From an uncultured Sutterella sp. (GTDB taxonomy: Bacteria > Pseudomonadota > Gammaproteobacteria > Burkholderiales > Burkholderiaceae_F): a stretch of DNA of 17,381 bases. Under the pieces are notes generated by a model. The model had not been told where the DNA came from. It ran no database searches and was given only the letters and a program-made list of their open reading frames with translations. The DNA lies in assembly GCA_900552915.1 (NCBI GenBank), contig USBS01000027.1:1-17381 (forward strand), read 5' to 3'. The first letter of the stretch is position 1. Every line of letters starts with the position of its first letter. The translations under genes and the position numbers were made by a program. This document shows positions 6,371-14,109 of the stretch, piece after piece.

Positions 6371-7822
6371 ATGACAGACGCGCACAATCACTCAGCCGAT
6401 CCTTTGCATGCCAAGAAGGAAGCTTGGTCGGGCCGCTTTTCCGAACCCGTTGCCGAGTTCGTGCTTCGATACACTCAGTCCGTGAGTTTTGATAAGCGCA
6501 TGGCTGCAGCCGACATCGCCGGTTCGCTTGCGCACGCGCAGATGCTTGCTGCCTGCGGCGTCATTTCCGAACAGGATCTGGCCGACATTCGACGCGGCAT
6601 GGCTCAGATTTCCGACGAAATCAAAACGGGCAAGTTCCTTTGGCTGCTTGAGCTCGAAGATGTGCATCTGAACATCGAAGCGCGTCTGACGCAACTGATC
6701 GGCGACGCCGGCAAGCGTCTTCACACCGGCCGCAGCCGCAACGATCAGGTGGCAACCGACATTCGCCTCTATCTGCGCGCCGAAATCGACGAGATCATCG
6801 CCATGCTCGGACACCTGCAGGAAGTGCTCGTGCACAATGCCGGCAAAGAAGCCGATACGCTTATGCCGGGCTTTACGCACATGCAGGTGGCCCAACCCGT
6901 GAGCTTCGGCCACCACCTGCTTGCCTACGTCGAAATGTTCGAACGCGACCGCGAGCGCATGATCGATCTGCGCCGGCGCGTCAACCGCTGTCCGCTCGGC
7001 GCCGCCGCTCTTGCGGGCACGACCTACCCGATCGACCGCGAAATGACCGCTCGCCTTCTGGGCTTTGAAGCTGTCTGCCAGAACTCGCTCGATGCCGTAA
7101 GCGACCGCGACTTCGGCATCGAATTTACGGCCGCCGCAAGCCTCGTGATGGTTCACATCTCGCGTCTTTCCGAAGAACTCGTCGTCTGGATGAGCCAACG
7201 CTTCAGCTTCATCAAGCTGCCTGACCGCTTCACAACGGGCAGCTCCATCATGCCGCAGAAGAAGAACCCGGACGTTCCCGAAACAGCCCGCGGCAAGTGC
7301 TCGCGCGTGGTGGGCGACCTGATGACGATGGCCATGCTCATCAAAGGCCTTCCGCTTGCCTACAACAAGGACCTGCAGGAAGACAAGGAACCGGTGTTCG
7401 ATGCCATCGATACCGTCAAAGACACGCTGCGCGCCTTCATCGAAATGATGGCCGGCGTCGAACCCAATCGCGAAGAGATGCGCAAGGCGTTGCTGGCCGG
7501 TTATCCGACTGCGACCGACCTCGCGGACTATCTCGCCCGTCGCGGCGTTCCGTTCCGCACCGCCCACGACATCGTGGGCCGCGTGGTGCGTCTTGCGAGC
7601 GAACGCGGCTGCGACATTGCCGATCTGTCGCTTGAAGAGCTGCGCGAATTCTCCGACGTGATCACCGAAGATGTGTACGATGTGCTCACGCTCGAAGGCT
7701 CGCTGGCCGCCCGCAACCACATCGGCGGCACGGCTCCCGCGCAAGTACGCTTCCAGGTTCAGCGCTGGGAAAAGATCTTTGCCGAACGCGAGGCGCAGGC
7801 CAAGGCTAAGAGCGCCAAGTAA
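6371..7822 (+). CDS. argH: Argininosuccinate lyase
   Basis: A 483-aa ArgH, which splits argininosuccinate into arginine and fumarate in the last step of arginine synthesis. It has the fumarase/aspartase superfamily layout: WSGRFSEPV near the N terminus, LEDVHLNIEARL, LHTGRSRNDQVATD, PGFTHMQVAQPVSFGHHLLAY, and the signature loop with the catalytic Ser, GSSIMPQKKNPDVPE, at about residues 290-304. The C-terminal NHIGGTAP motif is also present. The N terminus is about 15 residues longer than usual before WSGRF. I chose the ATG at 6371; an in-frame TTG 78 nt upstream would add an unconserved tail. No good Shine-Dalgarno sequence precedes 6371. A possible -10 box (TATTAT, 6260-6265) lies upstream without a clear -35. 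The gene ends at a strong terminator. Confidence 0.96.
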   Translation: MTDAHNHSADPLHAKKEAWSGRFSEPVAEFVLRYTQSVSFDKRMAAADIAGSLAHAQMLAACGVISEQDLADIRRGMAQISDEIKTGKFLWLLELEDVHLNIEARLTQLIGDAGKRLHTGRSRNDQVATDIRLYLRAEIDEIIAMLGHLQEVLVHNAGKEADTLMPGFTHMQVAQPVSFGHHLLAYVEMFERDRERMIDLRRRVNRCPLGAAALAGTTYPIDREMTARLLGFEAVCQNSLDAVSDRDFGIEFTAAASLVMVHISRLSEELVVWMSQRFSFIKLPDRFTTGSSIMPQKKNPDVPETARGKCSRVVGDLMTMAMLIKGLPLAYNKDLQEDKEPVFDAIDTVKDTLRAFIEMMAGVEPNREEMRKALLAGYPTATDLADYLARRGVPFRTAHDIVGRVVRLASERGCDIADLSLEELREFSDVITEDVYDVLTLEGSLAARNHIGGTAPAQVRFQVQRWEKIFAEREAQAKAKSAK

Positions 7823-7847
7823 CCGCGTCCAGCAAACTTGGAGCAAA

Positions 7848-7879
7848 AAGGCGGCTTTCCGGTGTCGGAAAGCCGCCTT
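7848..7879. terminator. Bidirectional terminator between argH and dmsB
   Basis: AAGGCGGCTTTCCG (7848-7861) and CGGAAAGCCGCCTT (7866-7879) form a perfect 14-bp stem with a 4-nt GTGT loop. A-rich sequence (7845-7849) on one side and TTCTTGTT on the other make it usable on both strands, for argH (+) and dmsAB (-). Confidence 0.85.
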
Positions 7880-7905
7880 CTTGTTGCCGAGTACGGGATT
7901 TGTGA

Positions 7906-8481
7906 TTACAAGCCCTTAGGCGGGCGAATCACCAGCGAAGGCTTGGTCATGGCCGGATCCGGCAGCGGCGCGATCTGGGCGAGCTTGCCGTGCTTTTTGC
8001 GCAATTCGTCAATCGGACCGAACTCGATTGCACGTTGCGGGCAGGATTCCACACAGATGGGCTGCAAACCGGCCTTCAGCCGATCGAGGCAGCCGTCGCA
8101 CTTGCTCATCTTCTTTGTGGCCGGATTGATCACCGGTGCATGGTAGGGACAAGCCATGGCGCAAGCCCCGCAGCCGATGCACTTTTTTGTGTCGATCACA
8201 ACCAGACCATCCTCCTTGCGCTTGAAGTGAGCCTTCGTGGGGCACACCTTCACGCAGGCGGGATCGGCGCAGTGATTGCACGCGATCGACACGTAATACG
8301 CACGCACGTCCTGATGCCACGCTCCCGTTGCCCGATCCTGCTTCCAGGAGCCGTTTTCGACTTCGAGCACCTTGCGGAAATTGCGGCCGACTTCCAAGTT
8401 GTGTGCATCCTTGCAGGCAACCGTACAGGTCTTGCAGCCGGTGCACTTCGTCAAATCAATAAAAAATCCAAGTTGCGTCAT
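7906..8481 (-). CDS. dmsB: DMSO reductase-type iron-sulfur subunit
   Basis: A 191-aa electron-transfer subunit with four [4Fe-4S] binding motifs, which pass electrons to the molybdenum subunit. The Cys groups are C13-x2-C16-x2-C19-x3-C23, C68-x2-C71-x4-C76-x3-C80, C101-x2-C104-x2-C107-x3-C111, and C128-x2-C131 with C143-x3-C147. The stretch FGPIDELRKKHG near residue 155 is shared with E. coli DmsB as I recall it. Length is slightly below E. coli DmsB (205 aa). There is no signal peptide, as expected for a partner carried by the Tat-exported catalytic subunit. ATG 8481 follows GGGAG. It starts 14 bp after dmsA, so the two are co-transcribed. No membrane anchor gene follows: the next item is a terminator and then convergent argH. 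Confidence 0.93.
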   Translation of the reverse strand: MTQLGFFIDLTKCTGCKTCTVACKDAHNLEVGRNFRKVLEVENGSWKQDRATGAWHQDVRAYYVSIACNHCADPACVKVCPTKAHFKRKEDGLVVIDTKKCIGCGACAMACPYHAPVINPATKKMSKCDGCLDRLKAGLQPICVESCPQRAIEFGPIDELRKKHGKLAQIAPLPDPAMTKPSLVIRPPKGL

Positions 8482-8495
8482 TTTCGTGCTCCCGG

Positions 8496-10892
8496 TTAGG
8501 CCTTGCGGATTTCAACGAGGTTGGAGTGCTGCGGATTGCCCTTGGCAAGCGGACTCGGCCGATGGCCGGTGAGCGTATTGATGCAGCCTCCCACGTCGAT
8601 CGTCTTGCCGTTTTTCACGACCGGCTTGTACCAGGCGCCCTGCGGAATGGCGCACACGCCCGGCATGATGCGCTTGGTGACCTGCGCGGGCAGTTCCACG
8701 CAGCCGCGATCGTTGAAGATATGGACCAGGTCGCCCTGAGCAATGCCTCGCGCTTTGGCATCGATCTCGTTGACCAACACCCAGTCGGGGTGCGCCTCTC
8801 TGAGCCACGGCAGATTGTGGAACGTCGAATGCGTACGGCCGTGTCCGTGATACCCGAAGCACTGCAGCGGATAGTTCTTGGCGGCCTTGTCGCCCGGCAT
8901 ATCGAACGTCTGAACGTACTTGGGCAGCGCTGAAATCACGTCGCCCTTCGGAAGCACCCACTTCTTCGAAAGCACGGCAAGCGCTTCGGAATAGATCTCA
9001 ATCTTGCCCGAGGGGGTCTTGAGCGGATTTTTCTCCGGATCCTTGCGGAAGTCCTCGAACATGATCGGCTGCCACTTCACCTTGAAGAGCTGCTTGGGGC
9101 CTTCCTTCCAGAATTCCTCAAACGGGGGCAGCTCGGGGTTGTCCTTGCGGGTGGCTTCGTAGCACCACTTGATCCAGCCCTTCTGATCGCGCCCTTCGGT
9201 GTATTCCTGCTCCAGGCCGAGCTCCTTGGCGATGCCGCGGCAGATTTCCCAGCTCGGGCGTTGATCGAATTCAGGCTCAACCGCCTTGTGCATCGGATAG
9301 ATGCAGGCCAGATCGCCCATCGAGTCGCCGTTGCCGCAGATGTCGTCTGTTTCGGGGCCGAGCGTATCGGGCAGCAGAATGTCGGCGTAGCGTGCCGAAG
9401 GCGTCATCATGTTGTCGCAGACAACGATGAATTCGCACTTCGTGTCGTCTCTGAGCACCTTGTCGGTCCAATTGCAGTCGCTGTGCTGATTGATAAGCGT
9501 ATTGCCGCCAGAGTTGACGATCATCTTGATGCTGTGGCCGAGCGGCTTTCCCTCTTCGAGCCCCTTGACGCCGTCGTGGATCCAGTCCATTTCCCGGCCG
9601 CGCAAAATGGCGTCGGTCCAGAGGAACACCGGAATCTGCGCCTTGATCGGATTGGTTCCCACCGGCAGGTAGGTCGGCTCCCAATTCGTACCGTCTTCTT
9701 CCATGCCGGTCGACGTGCCGGGCAGACCGACCTGTCCGGTCAGAATCGCCAGCATGGCGATGGCGCGCGCCGTCTGCTCGCCGTTGGCCTGACGCTGCGG
9801 TCCGAGACCCTGAGCGATGAAAAGCGGCTTTGTCGTGCCGATTTCCTTTGCCAGATTCACGATGGTCTCGACCGGTATGCCCGTGATGCGGGAGGCACGT
9901 TCGGGCGTCTTGGCTACGCCGTCGGCTGCGCCCATGATGTAGGACTTGTAGTCGGCCTTGGCGGGAGCGGACTTGGGCAGCGTCTTTTCGTCGTAGCCCA
10001 CGCAGTACTTGTCAAGGAAGGCCTGATCCACCCAGTTGTTGCGAATGAGTTCGTAGGCAATAGCTTCCACGAGCGCAGCATCGGTGCCCGGACGAATCGG
10101 AATCCACTGATCAATCTTGCCTGCCACCGTGTCCGTATAACGCGGATCGATGACGATGGTTCTCGGCTTGCCCTTTTCAAGCGCACAGCGGAACTGATAG
10201 CCCTTGGAGCCGCCCGAGCCGCGTGTCACCGACGGATTGTTGCCGAAGGCGACGTAGAGCTTGGCGTTGGCGATCTGCTCGATGCCCGAAGCCGCTTTCT
10301 TGCCATAGGTAAAGGGGAAAGCAGCCGAGATTTGAGCCGACGAGTACGAGCCGTAGTAGCGCAGGTAGCCGCCCATCAGATTCATCAGGCGCTGCCAGGC
10401 GCGGCGGGAATTCACAAGCGACTGCTGACCGCTGCAGTAGTTCCAGTAGATGGACTCGTTGCCGTACTTGGCCTTGATTTCCTTCCAGCGCTTGGCAATC
10501 GTCTTGTAGGCCTCGTCCCAAGAAATGCGTTCGAACTTGGCTTCGCCTCGTTCGCCCACGCGCTTCATCGGGTACTTCAGTCGGTCAGGCGAATACAGAC
10601 GCTGACGCATCGAGCGGCCCTTGAGGCAGGCGCGGATTTGACGCGGACGGCATCCGTCCTTAATCGTGTTGTCGGTTTCGATGCGAATGACTTTGCCCGC
10701 CTTCGAATAGACGCGAAGCGGGCAGCGGTTGCCGCAGTTGATCACGCAGGCAGCCCAGGTGTAATTGCCCCAATCGTCGAGTGCATCGGCCACGGCCTTC
10801 GCGAGAGCCGTCGGCATAAAGCCCGCGGCCGACAAAGCCGTCAGGCCGTATAGAAAACTTCTGCGGCGAATGGGTATCTGCAGAGCGTTCAT
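8496..10892 (-). CDS. dmsA: DMSO reductase-type molybdopterin catalytic subunit
   Basis: A 798-aa periplasmic bis-MGD oxidoreductase of the DMSO reductase family, likely reducing DMSO or another S- or N-oxide in anaerobic respiration. The N terminus carries a Tat signal (Arg10-Arg11-Ser-Phe-Leu, hydrophobic stretch, ALA near 29-31). Cys49, Cys53, Cys57 and Cys89 form the N-terminal [4Fe-4S] site. The molybdenum ligand is probably Ser184 or Ser185 in GSYSSAQI, which matches DmsA rather than the Cys or Asp ligands of Nap and Nar. Many segments match E. coli DmsA as recalled, such as DQAFLDKYCVGYDEKTLP, RPGTDAAL, SGKIEIYS and the end LTGHRPSPLAKGNPQHSNLVE. Length is close to E. coli DmsA (about 814). 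ATG 10892 has AGGAG at 9 nt. Substrate cannot be fixed from sequence. Confidence 0.93.
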   Translation of the reverse strand: MNALQIPIRRRSFLYGLTALSAAGFMPTALAKAVADALDDWGNYTWAACVINCGNRCPLRVYSKAGKVIRIETDNTIKDGCRPRQIRACLKGRSMRQRLYSPDRLKYPMKRVGERGEAKFERISWDEAYKTIAKRWKEIKAKYGNESIYWNYCSGQQSLVNSRRAWQRLMNLMGGYLRYYGSYSSAQISAAFPFTYGKKAASGIEQIANAKLYVAFGNNPSVTRGSGGSKGYQFRCALEKGKPRTIVIDPRYTDTVAGKIDQWIPIRPGTDAALVEAIAYELIRNNWVDQAFLDKYCVGYDEKTLPKSAPAKADYKSYIMGAADGVAKTPERASRITGIPVETIVNLAKEIGTTKPLFIAQGLGPQRQANGEQTARAIAMLAILTGQVGLPGTSTGMEEDGTNWEPTYLPVGTNPIKAQIPVFLWTDAILRGREMDWIHDGVKGLEEGKPLGHSIKMIVNSGGNTLINQHSDCNWTDKVLRDDTKCEFIVVCDNMMTPSARYADILLPDTLGPETDDICGNGDSMGDLACIYPMHKAVEPEFDQRPSWEICRGIAKELGLEQEYTEGRDQKGWIKWCYEATRKDNPELPPFEEFWKEGPKQLFKVKWQPIMFEDFRKDPEKNPLKTPSGKIEIYSEALAVLSKKWVLPKGDVISALPKYVQTFDMPGDKAAKNYPLQCFGYHGHGRTHSTFHNLPWLREAHPDWVLVNEIDAKARGIAQGDLVHIFNDRGCVELPAQVTKRIMPGVCAIPQGAWYKPVVKNGKTIDVGGCINTLTGHRPSPLAKGNPQHSNLVEIRKA

Positions 10893-10921
10893 AACGTTAT
10901 TCTCCTGTTCTTCTATGGGTC

Positions 10922-11063
10922 AAAGCCGCTCGCCCAAGCAAAACGGCTTTCTGCGGCCGTCTCATCGGGCGACCGTCGCTGTAGTCCTTTTGGAGAGAAT
11001 GGCTCCAAAAAGTTGAGGGCAGTCTAGAAACTGCCCCCTTTTCAATCCACTGCGACTTTTTGG
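10922..11063 (-). promoter_or_regulatory. Repeat-rich dmsA leader with competing hairpins
   Basis: Four inverted-repeat relations lie upstream of dmsA. AAAGCCG/CGGCTTT (10922-10928/10944-10950) and GGGCAGT/ACTGCCC (11017-11023/11030-11036) are simple hairpins. TTTTGGAG (10988-10995) pairs with CTCCAAAA (11003-11010), and overlapping CCAAAAAGT (11005-11013) also pairs with ACTTTTTGG (11055-11063). The middle element can therefore pair with only one of its two partners at a time, the arrangement of an attenuator or switch. They could instead be protein-binding sites in DNA. I see no clear FNR box (TTGAT-N4-ATCAA) and no clear sigma-70 promoter. Confidence 0.45.
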
Positions 11064-11068
11064 AATAA

Positions 11069-11096
11069 CGTTAAGAAATTACTCGATTACTTAACG
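11069..11096 (-). repeat. Inverted repeat just beyond the transposase gene
   Basis: CGTTAAG (11069-11075) and CTTAACG (11090-11096) form a 7-bp stem with a 14-nt loop. On the minus strand it comes 14 nt after the transposase stop and is followed by TTATTCC, so it may be a weak terminator. It could alternatively be an operator in the dmsA upstream region. Confidence 0.45.
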
Positions 11097-11110
11097 GACA
11101 AACTGTACGT

Positions 11111-12262
11111 CTACACATCGATGCAAAGCACTCTGCCGATTTCGTCGGAACTGCCGGGCCAGCGAAAAGCCACCGGTTCGTGATTGAGTTCGACGAGCCA
11201 GCGCCCCACCTGTCGGATCAGTTCCTTCTTGGTGCGTGCTCTCATCTGCCGAAACGCTTGTCGCGAAAACTTGGTTAAGAAACATTCGACAAGATTGAGC
11301 CAAAAAGCGTTCTTGTGTTCGCAGACGAAATGAAAGCGTCCCTTGCGGCACGTTGCCAGATAGTCGAGCACTTCCTTCGTTTTGTAGATCCAACACTTCT
11401 CGAGCACAAAGACAATGTCGTAGCGCTGCGGATAGCGCATATCGGCCTGCTTAAGAAATTCGACAAACGCGTCGCCCGTGTAGTCTTCCTTAGCCAGACT
11501 GAATACGCATCCGGTCTGCATGTCGACGCCGGTCAAAACCGAAAAGCGCTCGTCGCCCGACTTGCGAGGCGGCGGAGGCACCGGATCAGGCACCGAAGCC
11601 GTGGCAACCGCCTGCATCACGGCTGCATAGGCTGCCCCCGTCGGTTCCACAGCGCAAAACCCGCTTCCGAACTCATCATTCACAAATTGCGGCACCAACT
11701 CCATTCGTTTGTAGAGCAGCAGCACCTGTCCTCTTCGGCTGACGGACGACTCGTCTCGGCACTCCAGACAATAGGCCAAATGACAAGGCTTAACTGTCGG
11801 ATCGTTGAGTATGTTCCAAACGGTTGAGCTGCGAATGCCTTCGAGAGCAGGATATCCGGCGCTCGGTCCGTATTTCCGCACGTAGTCGGTAAGCGCCGTG
11901 ATGGTCCAACGATCTTGCTTGGGTGCATGCGGGACATCTTCGGGAAACTGGCATGCAAGCGAAACGATCCATGCTTTTGCGCCCGCATCAATGACGTCGC
12001 TGCGTCCCGTACGATCCAAGTCGTTCAAAGCCGCATCGGCGCCGTAGGCAAAGCATTTTTTGAGAATTTTGGCAATCGTAGGCGTGGATACGCCGACTTC
12101 GGCCTCGATATCGGCGTAGGTTTTTCCGTCTGCGCGCAGCAATATGACGCGGGCTCGCTGCCGCTCACGCTCGGAGCTTGAGGCTGCCGAAGCGACCTTT
12201 TCCAGGCGTTTGCGCTCTTCAGGCGTCAGTCGAAGTTCGAATCGCTGCGGACGACCGGCCAT
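11111..12262 (-). CDS. IS630-family transposase-like protein with altered catalytic residues
   Basis: A 383-aa protein with the layout of IS630/Tc1-mariner-type transposases. The N-terminal part has a helix-turn-helix (ADGKTYADIEAEVGVSTPTIAKILKK, about residues 44-69) and a second DNA-binding segment (about 115-160, ending RSSTVWNILND). The C-terminal part is a DDE_3-like domain: FSVLTGVDMQTG, DAFVEFLKQADMRYP, FWLNLVECFLTKFSRQAFRQMRARTKKEL. The last catalytic Glu (in LNLVE) is present, but the first Asp (VDE in relatives) reads VEP, and the second (DNxxxH) reads EKCWIY. It may be an inactive copy or a retained DNA-binding protein. The reading frame is complete with AAGGAG 5 nt before ATG 12262. 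No convincing terminal inverted repeats or TA duplications were found. It sits between dmsAB and uppP, all on the minus strand. Confidence 0.8.
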   Translation of the reverse strand: MAGRPQRFELRLTPEERKRLEKVASAASSSERERQRARVILLRADGKTYADIEAEVGVSTPTIAKILKKCFAYGADAALNDLDRTGRSDVIDAGAKAWIVSLACQFPEDVPHAPKQDRWTITALTDYVRKYGPSAGYPALEGIRSSTVWNILNDPTVKPCHLAYCLECRDESSVSRRGQVLLLYKRMELVPQFVNDEFGSGFCAVEPTGAAYAAVMQAVATASVPDPVPPPPRKSGDERFSVLTGVDMQTGCVFSLAKEDYTGDAFVEFLKQADMRYPQRYDIVFVLEKCWIYKTKEVLDYLATCRKGRFHFVCEHKNAFWLNLVECFLTKFSRQAFRQMRARTKKELIRQVGRWLVELNHEPVAFRWPGSSDEIGRVLCIDV

Positions 12263-12333
12263 ACCTGCTCCTTATTCACCAAATACTCATAGCCGGATTG
12301 TATGGAAGCGTGCGGGAAATCGCCTGTTTTCTC

Positions 12334-12361
12334 GTGCGGCCCGAACACTATGGTGCCGCAC
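12334..12361. repeat. Inverted repeat downstream of uppP
   Basis: GTGCGGC (12334-12340) and GCCGCAC (12355-12361) form a perfect 7-bp stem with a 14-nt loop, about 20 nt after the uppP stop. On the minus strand no T-tract follows, so it is not a typical intrinsic terminator, though it may end or stabilise the uppP message. Confidence 0.4.
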
Positions 12362-12382
12362 CAGTCTGTCCTATCTGCCGGC

Positions 12383-13213
12383 CTAAAGCGCAATACCGAT
12401 GCCGTAGTAGCCCGCAACCAAAATCACAATGCCGAAGACGATGCGGTACCAGCCGAACGCGCGGAAATCATTGCTTGAAACGTAGCGAAGAAGCCAGCGC
12501 ACAACAACAATGGCCGAAATAAAGCTCACGACAAACCCTACGGTGATGGCCGGAAGACTGTCGAAGGAAAGAGTATCGCGAGACTGCCACAAGTCCCAAA
12601 CCGTAGCACCGAAAATCGTCGGGATCGCCAGAAAAAACGAAAACTCGGTGGCAGCCTTGCGCGAAAGGCCCAGAATCAAGCCGCCGATGATGGTCGAGCC
12701 CGATCGCGACGTGCCGGGAATAAGCGCAAAGCACTGCATGCATCCCACGGCAAAAGCGTCCTTGACGGTCATGTCGTCGATTTCCTGCACGCGAGGCACA
12801 ACGTTCTTCTTTTCGTGATACGCCTCGATCCACAAGATGATCAGGCCGCCGATCACAAGCGCCAAGACCACCGTAAAGACATTGAAGAAATGCGACTTCA
12901 CAAAGCTCGAAAGCGTCGCGCCCAGCACGGCCGCCGGCAGAAAACCCACAATGATGTTTACGGCCAACCGCTGCTCTTTGCCGGGCTTGAAGAGATTGAG
13001 CACGATGGCAATCAGACGCATGCGGTAGTGCCAGCACACGGCGACGATCGCGCCAGCCTGAATCGCAATGTAGAACGTGTCCGCCCAGGCGGGCTCAAAG
13101 CGAATCAAGTCGCCCGCAAGAATCAGATGCCCGGTGGAACTCACGGGCAGAAATTCGGTAAGCCCCTCGACAATGCCGAGAATAAGGCTTTGGATGAGAA
13201 TCAAAAAATCCAT
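12383..13213 (-). CDS. uppP: Undecaprenyl-diphosphate phosphatase
   Basis: A 276-aa BacA/UppP integral membrane enzyme, which dephosphorylates undecaprenyl pyrophosphate to recycle the lipid carrier for peptidoglycan and other envelope polymers; it is linked to bacitracin resistance. The two family motifs are present: EGLTEFLPVSSTGHL (16-30, with the catalytic-site Glu and His29) and PGTSRSG (166-172, with Arg170). About eight hydrophobic segments fit the known fold. The length matches E. coli UppP (273 aa). ATG 13213 lies 15 bp after the stop of the CBS-domain gene on the same strand, so the two are probably one operon. The ribosome site is weak (GAGAG). Confidence 0.97.
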   Translation of the reverse strand: MDFLILIQSLILGIVEGLTEFLPVSSTGHLILAGDLIRFEPAWADTFYIAIQAGAIVAVCWHYRMRLIAIVLNLFKPGKEQRLAVNIIVGFLPAAVLGATLSSFVKSHFFNVFTVVLALVIGGLIILWIEAYHEKKNVVPRVQEIDDMTVKDAFAVGCMQCFALIPGTSRSGSTIIGGLILGLSRKAATEFSFFLAIPTIFGATVWDLWQSRDTLSFDSLPAITVGFVVSFISAIVVVRWLLRYVSSNDFRAFGWYRIVFGIVILVAGYYGIGIAL

Positions 13214-13228
13214 GCGTAAAGCTCTCGT

Positions 13229-14101
13229 TTAAGCCTTGCCTTCGGGCTCGGCAGTGACAACCTTGGGGGTAGCCAGAACCTTGTCGATTCGGCGGCCGTC
13301 CATATCGGCCACCTCAAAGTCCCAGTTTTCCCAACTGACCTTGTCGCCCGTCTTCGGCAAGCGCTGCAGCAAAAGCATCATCATGCCGGCAAGCGTGTTG
13401 TAGCGGCCGAGTTCTTCTTCGGGCACTTCCTTGATTTCAAGCGTGTCCTTGAGTTCGGGAATGGCAATGATGCCATCGAGGAACCACGAGCCGTCGGGGC
13501 GCTGAATCGCCATGCGCTCGTCTTCCGTTTCAACCTGGAATTCTCCGGCGATCGCCTCGAGCACGTCGCGCGGCGTCACCAATCCCACGACTTCGCCGAA
13601 TTCGTCGACGACAAGCGAAAGCGGCACAATCGTGCTCTTGAAGTGCTCCAAAAGCTCCATGCCGCTCAGAGACTCGGGCACGTAGACGGCCGGCAGCAGA
13701 TTCTGCGTAAAGTCGATTCGCTTGGCTTCCACAATCTGCTGCAGCAGGCTTCGTGTCGAGCAGATTCCTTTGACGTCGGAGAGCGACCCCGAAGCCACCA
13801 CCAAGCGTGAACGTTTGCTCGTCAAAAGCTTGCGGATGTTTTCTTCATTGCTGTCCTGCAGATCGATCCATTCGATGTCGCTGCGAGGCGTCATCACCGA
13901 ACCGACCTGGCGTTCGTCGAGACGAAACACGTTGCGCACCATGTCGCGTTCGTTTTCCTCGATGGCGCCCGAAGCGCTGCCTTCTTCGATCATCGCGTGG
14001 ATTTCTTCTTCCGTCACCCCCGAATCGTCGCCCTTGTCGAGCCGCAGCACGTGCAGCACGAACTTCGTCGAAAACGAAAGCAGCTTCACGAAGGGGCTCA
14101 T
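13229..14101 (-). pseudogene. CorB/HlyC-type CBS transporter gene, C-terminal fragment (frameshifted)
   Basis: C-terminal two-thirds of a CNNM/CorB-like (hemolysin-family) membrane protein, of a family linked to Mg2+ or other cation transport. It carries a paired CBS domain (from about DERQVGSVMTPRSDIEWI to TPRDVLEAIAGEF, including VVDEFGEVVGLVT) and a CorC_HlyC domain (DGSWFLDGIIAIPELKD ... NWDFEVADMDGRRIDKV). The frame is open upstream to about 14174 and encodes the natural continuation RPETLASIVARPLHLL, but no start codon there makes sense. The first in-frame ATG (14101) has no clear ribosome site, so this part is likely untranslated or poorly translated unless the ribosome re-initiates; TTG 14122 is also possible. 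The N-terminal DUF21 part lies in another frame just upstream. uppP follows 15 bp downstream. Confidence 0.75.
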
Positions 14102-14109
14102 GATGAGGC

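Noticed and set aside
6392..7846. 484-codon open frame antisense to argH
   Set aside because: It mirrors argH codon for codon, with a His/Val/Gly-biased composition and no domain; it is a by-product of codon bias in a G+C-rich gene.
9261..10853. 530-codon open frame antisense to dmsA
   Set aside because: Same explanation: low-complexity Arg/Gly/Val/His-rich translation opposite a well-supported gene.
10893..11110. FNR-type binding site upstream of dmsA
   Set aside because: Expected for an anaerobic reductase, but no TTGAT-N4-ATCAA or close variant is present; the palindromes found have other sequences.
11055..12290. Terminal inverted repeats for the IS630-like gene (TTTTTGGAATAACG near 11057 versus ATTTGGTGAATAAGG on the minus strand near 12285)
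   Set aside because: The match needs a 2-nt gap and mismatches, lies almost on the start codon, and no TA duplication is clear. The same left-side block is better explained by its pairing with the dmsA leader repeats.
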